DNA of 64,000 nt from Variovorax paradoxus (GTDB taxonomy: Bacteria; Pseudomonadota; Gammaproteobacteria; Burkholderiales; Burkholderiaceae_C): assembly GCF_009498455.1 (NCBI RefSeq), contig NZ_CP045644.1, positions 4,529,001 to 4,593,000 on the forward strand, in the 5' to 3' direction. Below are positions 49,162 to 57,576 of the stretch, piece after piece. The notes beneath the pieces were generated by a model. That model made no database searches. It saw nothing but the letters and a program-made list of their open reading frames with translations, and was not told the origin of the DNA. A program made the translations under genes and the position numbers. Positions within the stretch are counted from its first letter, which is position 1. Every line of letters starts with the position of its first letter.

Positions 49162-50133
49162 ATGCGTTCTTACCTTCGCTGCGCGCTGCTGGCGTGCACC
49201 ACGGCCCTCCCTTATGCAACTGCCTCGGCCCAGGCTGCCTGGCCCGAGCGTCCGATCAAGTTCATCGTCCCCTACACGGCAGGCGGCGCCACCGATGTCG
49301 TCACGCGCCTAGTCGTGCAGAAGATGACCGAAGACACCAAGTGGGTGTTCGTGGTCGACAACCGCGCCGGCGGCGCCGGCAATATAGGGCTCGACGCGGT
49401 GGCCAAGGCCAAGCCCGACGGCTACACCATCGGCATGGGACAGACTGCCAACCTGGCGATCAATCCCACCTTGTTTCCCAAGATGCCCTACGACGCGCTG
49501 AAGGATTTCACGCCCGTGTCGGTAGTGGCATCGCAGCCGGTCGTGCTGGTGGTGCGTGCGGATGCGCCATGGAAGAACGTTGCTGAGCTGGTGGCAGCCG
49601 CCAAGGCCAAGCCCGGCGAACTGAAACAGGCCCTGGCCGCCACGGGGACGCTTGGTCACATGGCTGGCGAACTGCTCGCCAAGAAGGCCGGCTTCAAGGT
49701 GCTGAACGTCCCATACAAGGGCGCAGCGCCGGCGATCACGGACCTCCTGGGCGGCCAGACCGATTTCATGTTCGCCACCCCCCAGGCGGTCCTTGCCATG
49801 ATCAAGGGCGGCAAGCTGCGCCCGTTGGCCGTCACCTCTTCGCAGCGCCTGTCGGTGCTGCCCGACGTGCCGATCGTGGCAGACAGCTACAAGGGCTTCG
49901 AGGCACTCGACTGGAAGGCGATCGTGGCGCCGGCCGGAACGTCACCCGACATCGTCAAGAAGCTGAGCGACGCCGTGGACAAGGCGCTGGCGAAACCCGA
50001 AACGATCGCGCAGTTGCAGGCCGAAGGCAGCATGCCGGTCGGCGGCAGCGCTGAGAAGGCGGCGAAGTACTTGAAAGCTGAGCACGTCTTGTGGGGCGGC
50101 ATCGTGCGCGAGACCGGCGCCAAGGCGGACTGA
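49162..50133 (+). CDS. Bug/TctC-family periplasmic solute-binding receptor (lyase operon, copy A)
   Basis: A 323-residue Bug protein with signal peptide MRSYLRCALLACTTALPYAT and then AWPERPIKFIVPYTAGGATD. VDNRAGGAGN, LNVPYKGAAPAITDLLGGQ and VPIVADSYKG follow in family order. It starts four bases after the CaiB stop with a GGAGACTGACCC ribosome site. Uptake or sensing of the acid activated by the CoA-transferase is the likely role. A second Bug gene follows directly. Confidence 0.9.
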   Translation: MRSYLRCALLACTTALPYATASAQAAWPERPIKFIVPYTAGGATDVVTRLVVQKMTEDTKWVFVVDNRAGGAGNIGLDAVAKAKPDGYTIGMGQTANLAINPTLFPKMPYDALKDFTPVSVVASQPVVLVVRADAPWKNVAELVAAAKAKPGELKQALAATGTLGHMAGELLAKKAGFKVLNVPYKGAAPAITDLLGGQTDFMFATPQAVLAMIKGGKLRPLAVTSSQRLSVLPDVPIVADSYKGFEALDWKAIVAPAGTSPDIVKKLSDAVDKALAKPETIAQLQAEGSMPVGGSAEKAAKYLKAEHVLWGGIVRETGAKAD

Positions 50134-50167
50134 GCGAACCTGGAAACACCACAAATCGGAGACCCGC

Positions 50168-51133
50168 ATGAAAACTTTTCGCTCCCTTGCCATCTCAGCC
50201 GTCTTGGCGGCCTCCAATCTTGCGATCGCCCAGACCACGTGGCCCGACAGGCCAGTACGCATGATCGTTCCGTACTCGCCCGGCGGCACCACCGACTACA
50301 CGGCGCGCCAGATCGCACAGAAACTCACCGAGCAGACCGGGAAATCGTTCTACGTAGAGAACAAGGTCGGCGCGAGCGGCACCATCGGCTCCGACCTGGT
50401 CGCCAAGGCGGCGCCCGATGGCGGGACCTTCCTCGTCAATGACACCACTTACGCGATGCTGCCGCACCTGTTCAAGAAGCTGCCATGGGACCACGCGAGC
50501 GGCCTGGTGCCGGTCACGAACATGGTCGACACGCCGCTGGTCGTGGTGGTCGGTGCCAACTCGCCTTACAAGACGATGGAGGAGCTGGCCGCCGCGGCAC
50601 GCAAGGATTCGAACAAGCTGACCTTCGGTTCGGGCGGGGTTGGCAGCTCCACGCATCTGGGCGGTGAACTGCTCAAGCAGAACGGCAAGCTGGCGCTGAC
50701 GCACGTACCCTACAAGGGTGCCGGTGAGGCAATGCTGGGTGTGGTGTCGGGCCAGGTTGACGTGCTGGTGACTGCTGCACCGACGGCGATTCCGCAAGTC
50801 AGGGGCGGCAAAGCGCGCGCCCTGCTCGTGACCTCGCCCCAGCGCCTGCCCGCCCTGCCGGACGTGCCGACCAGCACGCAGGTTGGCATGAAGGACTTCA
50901 CTGCAACGAACTGGTTCGGCCTCGCAGCCCCCAAGGGCACTCCGCAGCCAATCCTCGACAAGATGCAGGCCGAAGTGAAGAAGGCACTGTCATCACCCGA
51001 CCTCGTGAAGCGACTGGCCGATCAGGGCGCCACACCCGGTGGCATGTCGGTCGTCGAGTTCCAAGCGTTTGTGCGAAGCCAAACCGACGACTGGGGCAAA
51101 GTTGTAAAGAGTGCTGGCGTGCAACCGGAATGA
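50168..51133 (+). CDS. Bug/TctC-family periplasmic solute-binding receptor (lyase operon, copy B)
   Basis: A 321-residue Bug protein with signal peptide MKTFRSLAISAVLAASNLAIA and the opening TWPDRPVRMIVPYSPGGTTD. VENKVGASGTIGSD, THVPYKGAGEAMLGVVSGQ and VPTSTQVG are present. It lies 34 bases behind the first Bug gene of this operon. The two copies differ widely, so they are not a recent duplication. The lactonase gene follows it. Confidence 0.9.
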   Translation: MKTFRSLAISAVLAASNLAIAQTTWPDRPVRMIVPYSPGGTTDYTARQIAQKLTEQTGKSFYVENKVGASGTIGSDLVAKAAPDGGTFLVNDTTYAMLPHLFKKLPWDHASGLVPVTNMVDTPLVVVVGANSPYKTMEELAAAARKDSNKLTFGSGGVGSSTHLGGELLKQNGKLALTHVPYKGAGEAMLGVVSGQVDVLVTAAPTAIPQVRGGKARALLVTSPQRLPALPDVPTSTQVGMKDFTATNWFGLAAPKGTPQPILDKMQAEVKKALSSPDLVKRLADQGATPGGMSVVEFQAFVRSQTDDWGKVVKSAGVQPE

Positions 51134-51152
51134 ATGCAATCGGAATGCGGCC

Positions 51153-52076
51153 ATGTGGAATCTGAGCTTCAACCCGCCCGCCCTGGTCGAGGCGCGCGTG
51201 CTGACACGCCTGCCCGATGCACTGCGCAAGCCCGAGCCCAGCGCTTGGGCCGATGCCAACAAGCCAGGCCATATCGTCGACAGCTTTCTGGAGGGGCCGG
51301 TGTTCGACAGCGCGGGCAATCTGTACGTTACGGACATACCGCACGGTCGCATCTTCCGAATCACGCCGTCGCTCGAATGGCAACTTGTCATTGAGTACGA
51401 CGGCTGGCCCAACGGGATGGCGATGCACTCTGCCGGCAGTCTCTGGATCGCGGACTATCGACGCGGCATCCTCAAGCTCGATGTGACGAGCGGGCAGGTC
51501 GAAACGGTGCTCGGACATCGAAACAGCGAATCGTTCAAAGGCGTCAACGACCTGACGTTCGACGCCCAGGGCCGCCTGTACTTCACAGACCAGGGCCAGA
51601 CTGGGTTGCATGACCCGACCGGTCGCGTCTATCGCCTCGGCACCGACGGCCAGCTCGACCTGCTGCTGGACAATGCGCCGAGTCCCAACGGTATTGCGCT
51701 CGACGCCAACGGCGCGGTGCTGTTCGTTGCCGTGACGCGCGCAAACCAAGTCTGGCGAGCCCCACTGCTGGCTGATGGCAGCGTTTCCAAGATGGGCGCG
51801 TTCCAGACCTTCTTCGGCATCAGCGGCCCGGATGGACTGGCGTCCACTGCCGACGGCGGCCTCGTGGTGGCGCATGCCAGCCTCGGCGGCGCCTTCGTGC
51901 TGAATCCGCGGGGCGAGGTCACGCATTTCGTGCGCAGCCCAACGGGCCAGACCATCACCAACGTCGCCTTCCGACCTGACACGACTGAATTGGTGATGAC
52001 GGACTCAGCGACAGGAAGCTTGCTACAGGCTACTTTGCCGGTCGGCACCAGCAAACATTTCATCAATAGCAACTGA
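51153..52076 (+). CDS. SMP-30/gluconolactonase family lactonase
   Basis: A 307-residue six-bladed propeller of the SMP-30/gluconolactonase/LRE family. The metal ligands fit: E47 (FLEGPVFD), N132 (KGVNDLTFD), N179 (SPNGIALD) and D227 (GPDGLAS). It has no signal peptide. It would open a lactone to the hydroxy acid, and its position after HMG-CoA lyase, the CoA-transferase and two Bug genes suggests a branched hydroxy-acid lactone as substrate. The ATG at 51153 is preceded by CGGAATGCGG; a longer start overlapping the Bug gene is less likely. Confidence 0.9.
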   Translation: MWNLSFNPPALVEARVLTRLPDALRKPEPSAWADANKPGHIVDSFLEGPVFDSAGNLYVTDIPHGRIFRITPSLEWQLVIEYDGWPNGMAMHSAGSLWIADYRRGILKLDVTSGQVETVLGHRNSESFKGVNDLTFDAQGRLYFTDQGQTGLHDPTGRVYRLGTDGQLDLLLDNAPSPNGIALDANGAVLFVAVTRANQVWRAPLLADGSVSKMGAFQTFFGISGPDGLASTADGGLVVAHASLGGAFVLNPRGEVTHFVRSPTGQTITNVAFRPDTTELVMTDSATGSLLQATLPVGTSKHFINSN

Positions 52077-52415
52077 GCGCGCCCACTGTTGCTGCGTCCC
52101 CAATCAACAGCGACACGCGGCGGCTATGGAAAGTCAACCGTCTCCTTTGAGTTGAGAGCGGCGCCGAGCGGCCGCTATCGGCCACTGCCATCGACCGACC
52201 GGTTCTGGCCTGGTCAGGACCGATCGGCGAACTGGTCACCGGCTTTTCTGGCGGGGATGCGCTGTGTGGGCTGTCCCGGCCGGGCCTGGTCGCGTCGTTG
52301 GACGATGGGGAAAACCCTCCATTCTCCAGCTGATGTTCATCAACCGGACAGCGCACTGTGAGCGATTCATCCGGTCTGAACAATCGGGCGTTGTGCCTTA
52401 AGTCCGGAGACAATC
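52077..52415. other. Non-coding gap with right copy of the inverted repeat
   Basis: A 339-base gap between the lactonase and the next Bug gene. It contains the right copy of the 36-base inverted repeat (52205-52240) and GC-rich flanking sequence, but no recognised protein or RNA gene. The promoter for the operon starting at 52416 should lie in its last 150 bases; no clear operator was seen. Confidence 0.5.
52205..52240. repeat. Inverted repeat, right copy (36 bp)
   Basis: This is the reverse complement of 45087-45122 with two mismatches (core CAGGACCGATCGGCGAACTG). The two copies enclose about 7.1 kb: the broken cyclase gene, the iclR gene and the HMG-CoA lyase operon. Confidence 0.7.
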
Positions 52416-53381
52416 ATGTCCATTACGTTTTTGCGCTTAGCGCTATTCGCGCTCGTCGCTGCAGTGGCTCTGCCAGCCCAGAGCCAGGGGTGGCCATCCA
52501 GGCCCGTTCGCTGGGTGGTCGGCTATCCGGCAGGTGGCGGGACCGACATCATTGTTCGCCTGCTCGCCGAGGAGATGGGCAAGTCGCTCGGCCAACCGGT
52601 CATCGTGGACAACAAGCCCGGCGCCAACACCATGATTGCGGCAGAGCAGGTCGCGAGAGCGCAGCCCGACGGATACACGATCCTCGTGGCAGACAACGGC
52701 ACGCTGGTGAACAACGCCGCGCTCTACAAGAAGCTGTCTTACGACCCGGTGGCCGACTTCGCTCCCGTCACGATGATCGGACGATTCCAGTTTGTGTTGC
52801 TGGCAAATCCCGCAACCGGCATCAGGACGTTCGCCGACATGAAAAGACTGGTGGTCGTGGATCCAAGCAAATTCAACTACGCCTCGGGCGGCGTCGGCTC
52901 TCCGTTCCACATCGGCATGGAGCTCTTGAAGCAAGAGCAGGGTCTGTCGATCAATCATGTGCCGTACAAGGGCATGGCGCCGGCGGTCCAGGCGCTTCTC
53001 TCGGGCGACGTCCAGCTGATGATCGCGGACATCGCGACTGCCTTGCCGTACATCAAGGCCGGGAAACTTGCGGCACTGGCCACGGCAACGCCGAAGCGGA
53101 CGATGCAGTTGCCGGAGGTGCCCACCTTGGCCGAATTGGGCGTACCGAGCTTCCCCGGGTGGCAGGCGCTCGTCGTGCCGGCGCGAACGCCCGATGACGT
53201 AAAGGCGAAGTTGGAGGCGGCGCTCAAGGCTGCCGTCGCAAGCCCGGCCGCTGTTCGATTGTTCCAGGAGAAGGGCGTGGAAGCAGTGCTCAGCACCCCC
53301 GCGGAACTCAGGTCCTATCAGCAGGCCGAGATCGGACGCTGGCACAAGTTCATCCACGACCGCGGCATCAGCCTCGACTAG
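52416..53381 (+). CDS. Bug/TctC-family periplasmic solute-binding receptor (aldolase operon, copy A)
   Basis: A 321-residue Bug protein with signal peptide (MSITFLRLALFALVAAVALPA...SQ) and the opening GWPSRPVRWVVGYPAGGGTD. VDNKPGANTMIAAE, NHVPYKGMAPAVQALLSGD and VPTLAELG follow. The ribosome site is CCGGAGACAATC. It is the first gene of the plus-strand operon running to 58743 and lies outside the inverted-repeat segment. The ligand is unknown; an aromatic hydroxy acid would fit the oxidase and hydroxylase downstream. Confidence 0.9.
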   Translation: MSITFLRLALFALVAAVALPAQSQGWPSRPVRWVVGYPAGGGTDIIVRLLAEEMGKSLGQPVIVDNKPGANTMIAAEQVARAQPDGYTILVADNGTLVNNAALYKKLSYDPVADFAPVTMIGRFQFVLLANPATGIRTFADMKRLVVVDPSKFNYASGGVGSPFHIGMELLKQEQGLSINHVPYKGMAPAVQALLSGDVQLMIADIATALPYIKAGKLAALATATPKRTMQLPEVPTLAELGVPSFPGWQALVVPARTPDDVKAKLEAALKAAVASPAAVRLFQEKGVEAVLSTPAELRSYQQAEIGRWHKFIHDRGISLD

Positions 53382-53518
53382 TAGGCAGGCGTTGCAACTC
53401 TTCGGGTGCAGTCCCGCGGAGATGGAGGCCGCGCAGAACGCCCGGAGGCGCGCTCGCGGCACATGTTCAAGGCGCCGACGCGTCGGCCGAAGTCACTGAG
53501 GCGAGAAGGAAGAAAGCG

Positions 53519-54289
53519 ATGAAGCCATCCGAAATTTCCGAGGACGAGTGGAAGACGCGGGTCGATCTTGCGGCCTTCTACAGGTTGTGTGCCCATTTCG
53601 ACTGGACCGATCTGATCTACAACCACATCTCCGCCCGGGTGCCGGGCGAAGGTGAACATTTCCTGCTCAACCCGTTCGGCTGGACCTTCGACGAGGTTAC
53701 CGCTTCGAGCTTGGTGAAGATCGATCTCGACGGCGGCATCGTCGCGCCGACGGACAACAAGATCAATCGCGCGGGCTTCGTGATTCACAGCGCCATCCAC
53801 GCAGCCCGCCCGGACGCCGCCTGCGTGATGCACGCGCACACCCGCGCGGGGATGGCCGTGTCGATGCTTGAGGAAGGGCTCATGCCCCTGAGCCAGCACG
53901 CGATGATGTTCACAGGCCGGGTCGGCTATCACGAGAGTGAAGGCTTCGCCATGAACCTCGAGGAGCGAAAGCGACTGGCGGTGGACATGGGTTCGAACGC
54001 CGTACTGATGCTGCGAAACCATGGCACGCTCGTCGCCGGTGCCACGATCGCCGAGACGTTCAGCATGATGTGGCATCTGGAGAAGGCCATGCAGGCGCAG
54101 CTCGACGCGCTCGCGACCCAGCGAGCCCTGACGTTTCCCTCGGACGAGGTTTCGCAGGAGCTGGGAAGAATCGCTTTCACCGGACACCTGCCGCCCAAGG
54201 CCGGCGTCGAACCGGCGCCCCTCGGCCGGCTCGAGTGGCCGGCGATGCTTCGTATGCTGGATCGCAAGGATCCATCGTTCAGGACTTGA
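53519..54289 (+). CDS. Class II aldolase/adducin family protein
   Basis: A 256-residue class II aldolase/adducin-fold protein with zinc ligands H105 and H107 (MHAHTRAG) and H168 (LRNHGTL). The fold includes fuculose-phosphate aldolases and also decarboxylases of hydroxy-aromatic or keto acids. It starts 137 bases after the Bug gene with AAGGAAGAAAGCG before the ATG. In an operon with an FAD hydroxylase and an FMN 2-hydroxyacid dehydrogenase, a decarboxylase or retro-aldol role on an organic acid is more likely than sugar metabolism; this is inference. Confidence 0.87.
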   Translation: MKPSEISEDEWKTRVDLAAFYRLCAHFDWTDLIYNHISARVPGEGEHFLLNPFGWTFDEVTASSLVKIDLDGGIVAPTDNKINRAGFVIHSAIHAARPDAACVMHAHTRAGMAVSMLEEGLMPLSQHAMMFTGRVGYHESEGFAMNLEERKRLAVDMGSNAVLMLRNHGTLVAGATIAETFSMMWHLEKAMQAQLDALATQRALTFPSDEVSQELGRIAFTGHLPPKAGVEPAPLGRLEWPAMLRMLDRKDPSFRT

Positions 54290-54293
54290 GGCG

Positions 54294-55220
54294 ATGAGGA
54301 TTGCTGTTGTCGGCGGCGGCTCTATCGGCTCGTACCTTGCGGCGATGTTCGCGTTGGCGGGCAACGAAGTCCACCTCGTGTGTCGCGGGCCGCAGCTGCA
54401 GGCCATCCGCAGCCGTGGGCTCGTGCTGAAGAGAGGGCAGGCATCCATCCCGGTGCCGGGCCTTTCAGCCACGAGCGATGCCGTGTCGGTCGGTGTGGTC
54501 GACGTGGTCCTGATGGCCGTGAAGTTGTACGACCTTGGTGCCAGTGCGCGGCAAGTGCAGACGCTGGTAGGTCCGGGTACCCTTGTCGTTCCGATCCAGA
54601 ACGGGGTGACTGCCCACGAAATCATCGACCGAGCGCTGGGGGCCCACCGCGCAGCGGGCGGGACAGTGTTCATCTCGGCGGTGCTGGAGCAACCCGGCGT
54701 CGTGCTCAGCCGCAGCGCCGTCGACCAGATTGTCTTCGGCGAGGTGGACGGGACGATCTCGCCGCGGGCCGAGGCCTTCCGAGACGCGTGCGAGTCCGCG
54801 GGAATCAGGGCTGACCTGTCGCCGCGAATCGTCGCGCGCATGTGGGAGAAGTTCGTCTCGATCGTCGGCATCAACGTGGTCTGCTGCCTGGCGCGCCAGA
54901 GCGTCGGCTACATCCGTGCCGACGAACGCCTGACGGCCTGCCTGGTGCAGGCGATGGAAGAAGCCGTGACCGTCGCCCGCGCCCTGCAGATCGACGTTGC
55001 TGGCGACACCATCGATCGCGCCCTGGCGTTCGGCAAGCATGTGGCGTATGGCACGCGCGTCTCGATGCTCGAAGACATCGAAGCGGGCAAGCCCACGGAA
55101 GTGGAATGGCTCAATGGACATCTCGTGAAGGTCGCAGAGGGAGCCGGCATCGACGTGCCGATGAACAGGCTGGCCTATGCATGCCTCTCGCAGTACGCGC
55201 CAGCGTTGAGAGCTGCATGA
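54294..55220 (+). CDS. Ketopantoate reductase (PanE/ApbA) family protein
   Basis: A 308-residue NAD(P)-dependent reductase. GGGSIG at 7-12 is the nucleotide-binding motif, QNGVTAHE is the conserved central block, and MWEKFVSIVGINVVCC carries the family's catalytic Lys. The C-terminal helical domain includes PTEVEWLNGHLVKVA. Pantothenate synthesis is possible, but the catabolic setting suggests reduction or oxidation of another 2-oxo or 2-hydroxy acid. It starts four bases after the aldolase stop and is clearly in the same operon. Confidence 0.88.
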   Translation: MRIAVVGGGSIGSYLAAMFALAGNEVHLVCRGPQLQAIRSRGLVLKRGQASIPVPGLSATSDAVSVGVVDVVLMAVKLYDLGASARQVQTLVGPGTLVVPIQNGVTAHEIIDRALGAHRAAGGTVFISAVLEQPGVVLSRSAVDQIVFGEVDGTISPRAEAFRDACESAGIRADLSPRIVARMWEKFVSIVGINVVCCLARQSVGYIRADERLTACLVQAMEEAVTVARALQIDVAGDTIDRALAFGKHVAYGTRVSMLEDIEAGKPTEVEWLNGHLVKVAEGAGIDVPMNRLAYACLSQYAPALRAA

Positions 55221-55359
55221 GTCGCAACCTGAGTCGCCGCGCCGAGCAAGCGGGTTCGAGCCTTTTCATGTTCGTTTATCGGAATGCGCTAGGTGCGCGG
55301 CCCCCCTTCCTGAACACAATGCGGAAACGCTGACCAACCCCACGAGACAAGGTGCTTCC

Positions 55360-56568
55360 ATGAGTGAAAACGGACAAATCAAACACATCGTCATGGTCGG
55401 GGCGGGTCTCGGCGGGCTCGCTGCCGCGCTGGCGTTACTGCGCCGCGGCTTTGAAGTGACCGTGCTCGAGCAAGCGCCCGCGTTGGGCGAAGTTGGCGCC
55501 GGTGTCCAATTGAGCGCGAATGCGACGCGCGTGCTGAGCCTGCTCGGTCTGGGGGACGCGGTGGCCGAGGCCGGTGCGGAGCCCACGGGCAAGATCATTC
55601 GCCATTGGAACTCCGGCCGCACCTGGGAGATCGCCGACTTGGCCGGCGATTCGCGAAACAAGTACGGCCATCCTTTCTGCATGTTCCATCGCGCGGACCT
55701 TCACGCGGCGCTCGTGCGCGGGGTGCAGCGAGCGTCTCCCTCGGCCATCCGCCTGAACAGCCGATGCGAATCGGTCGATCTGTCCGGCCCACGGCCGGTG
55801 GTCGTCCTGCAGAACGGAGAGCGCGTCGAAGGCGACATTGTGGTTGGCGCCGACGGTGTGCATTCCCGGATCCGGATACCCATTGCCGGGGCCGACAAGC
55901 CGCGTTACTCGGGCTGCTACGGATGGCGCGGGGTGGTCCCGACTGCGCAGCTTCCCGAGCACCTGCGGGCACCGGTCGGCGTCAACTGGATCGGCCCGGG
56001 TCGGCATGTGGTGCAGTACCCGCTGCGCCGCGGCGAGCTGACCAACTTCGTGGGGATCGTTGAAGGCGAAGGCTGGCAAGTGGAGTCCTGGACGCAGCAG
56101 GGAACCGTCGAGGACTGTCTCAAGGATTTCGCCGGGTGGCACGAAGACATCCAGACCATGATCCGGTCCATTGATGTCCACTACAAATGGGCCTTCATGG
56201 TGCGCGAGCCACTGCAGAAATGGTCCTCTGGGCGCGTGACCCTGCTCGGCGATGCGGCGCATCCAACGCTTCCCTTCCTCGCCCAAGGCGCCGCCATGGC
56301 GCTGGAGGACGGCTACGTCCTGGCGCGCGCACTGGAAGCGCATCGCGATGACCACCAGGCCGCGCTGGCCAGCTACGAGAAGGCTCGGGTCGAGCGCACC
56401 TCCGCGATCGTGCGCGGCTCCAACGACAACGCATCGCGCTTTCACAATCCGAAGTTGGCCGACCCGGAAGGTGCCGCGCAGTACATCGAAGATCAATGGG
56501 CACCGGAGAAGGTGCGGCAACGCTACCAGTGGTTGTTCGAATACAAGGTCGATGAAGTTCCGGTTTGA
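55360..56568 (+). CDS. FAD-dependent aromatic hydroxylase (salicylate/3-hydroxybenzoate hydroxylase-like)
   Basis: A 402-residue class A monooxygenase with GAGLGG at 14-19, the DG motif VGADGVHSRIR, and GDAAHPTLPFLAQGAAMALED. The last block, with PFLAQGAA, is typical of salicylate 1-hydroxylase and 3-hydroxybenzoate 6-hydroxylase types. It would hydroxylate an aromatic acid in the cytoplasm. It is 139 bases behind the ketopantoate-reductase-like gene, and a separate promoter is possible. It has an AAGGTGCTTCC ribosome region. Confidence 0.9.
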   Translation: MSENGQIKHIVMVGAGLGGLAAALALLRRGFEVTVLEQAPALGEVGAGVQLSANATRVLSLLGLGDAVAEAGAEPTGKIIRHWNSGRTWEIADLAGDSRNKYGHPFCMFHRADLHAALVRGVQRASPSAIRLNSRCESVDLSGPRPVVVLQNGERVEGDIVVGADGVHSRIRIPIAGADKPRYSGCYGWRGVVPTAQLPEHLRAPVGVNWIGPGRHVVQYPLRRGELTNFVGIVEGEGWQVESWTQQGTVEDCLKDFAGWHEDIQTMIRSIDVHYKWAFMVREPLQKWSSGRVTLLGDAAHPTLPFLAQGAAMALEDGYVLARALEAHRDDHQAALASYEKARVERTSAIVRGSNDNASRFHNPKLADPEGAAQYIEDQWAPEKVRQRYQWLFEYKVDEVPV

Positions 56569-56588
56569 GTGAAGGAAAAGGCGACAGG

Positions 56589-57557
56589 ATGAAACGACGT
56601 TGCCTTGGGGGACTGCTCGCACTCGTCGGCGCCCTCTGCACCTTGCCTGCACAGGCTTCGGGCTATCCCGAGAGGCCGGTGAAGTTGATCGTTCCATTCG
56701 CCGCGGGCGGATCCACCGACCTGCTGGCCCGAGTCGTGGCGCGCGCCTTCGAAAAGGAAATCGGCCAACCTTTCGTCGTCGAAAATGTCGGCGGGGCAGG
56801 AGCGACGCTGGGCACGGCCCGAGTCGCCCATGCGCCGGCTGACGGCTACACGCTTCTCCTTGGCAGCTCGAGTGCGCTGGTGATCGCTCCCCATCTGTAC
56901 AAGGTGGGCTATGACGGCCGCACGTCGTTCGAGCCGATCGGCAAGGTCGCGACTGCCTCCTTCGTGCTCATGACGCGCGCAGGTTCGGGGATGGATCACT
57001 TCGAGCAACTCGTGGCCAGGGCGCATGCGGAGCCGGGGCGCCTGACCTTCGGCTCTCCGGGGACGGGCAGCGCGCTTCATCTGGCGATCGAGATGATGCT
57101 GGACCGGGCGAAGCTACAGGCCGTGCACGTGCCGTTCACAGGCTCGGCCCCCGTCTACACGGCGCTGCTCGGCTCTCACATCGACTTCATGGTGGATTCG
57201 CCCAGTGGCGCGGTGCCCATGGTCAAGTCGGGCAGGATCGTCGCCCTCGCGGTGACGAGCCGCACACGCGAGCATGAGCTGCCGAAGGTGCCGACCCTTG
57301 AGGAACTGGGACTGAAGGATTTCGAAGCCATGGCCTGGTTTGCGATGATGGCGCCAAAAGGCACGCCACAAGCCGTGGTGCAACGGCTCGGTCAGACATT
57401 GGTGCAGGTGCTCAAGCAGCCTGAGGTGCGATCCGCCATGGCGGGCGCCGGCTTCCGCCCGGTGGAAGACTCTGGGACGCTGAGTGCGGACATCACGCGG
57501 GAATACGCCCGCTGGGGCGACACGATGGCCAGGAGCGGCGTGAAGCTCGACAAATGA
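56589..57557 (+). CDS. Bug/TctC-family periplasmic solute-binding receptor (aldolase operon, copy B)
   Basis: A 322-residue Bug protein with signal peptide MKRRCLGGLLALVGALCTLPAQAS and opening YPERPVKLIVPFAAGGSTD. VENVGGAGATLGT, VHVPFTGSAPVYTALLGSH and VPTLEELG follow. The start at 56589 is preceded by AAGGAAAAGGCGACAGG. An upstream in-frame start at 56565 would overlap the hydroxylase gene. It lies between the FAD hydroxylase and the FMN dehydrogenase and is the eighth Bug receptor of the window. Confidence 0.9.
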   Translation: MKRRCLGGLLALVGALCTLPAQASGYPERPVKLIVPFAAGGSTDLLARVVARAFEKEIGQPFVVENVGGAGATLGTARVAHAPADGYTLLLGSSSALVIAPHLYKVGYDGRTSFEPIGKVATASFVLMTRAGSGMDHFEQLVARAHAEPGRLTFGSPGTGSALHLAIEMMLDRAKLQAVHVPFTGSAPVYTALLGSHIDFMVDSPSGAVPMVKSGRIVALAVTSRTREHELPKVPTLEELGLKDFEAMAWFAMMAPKGTPQAVVQRLGQTLVQVLKQPEVRSAMAGAGFRPVEDSGTLSADITREYARWGDTMARSGVKLDK

Positions 57558-57576
57558 TCCCGGGCGATCGACGTTC

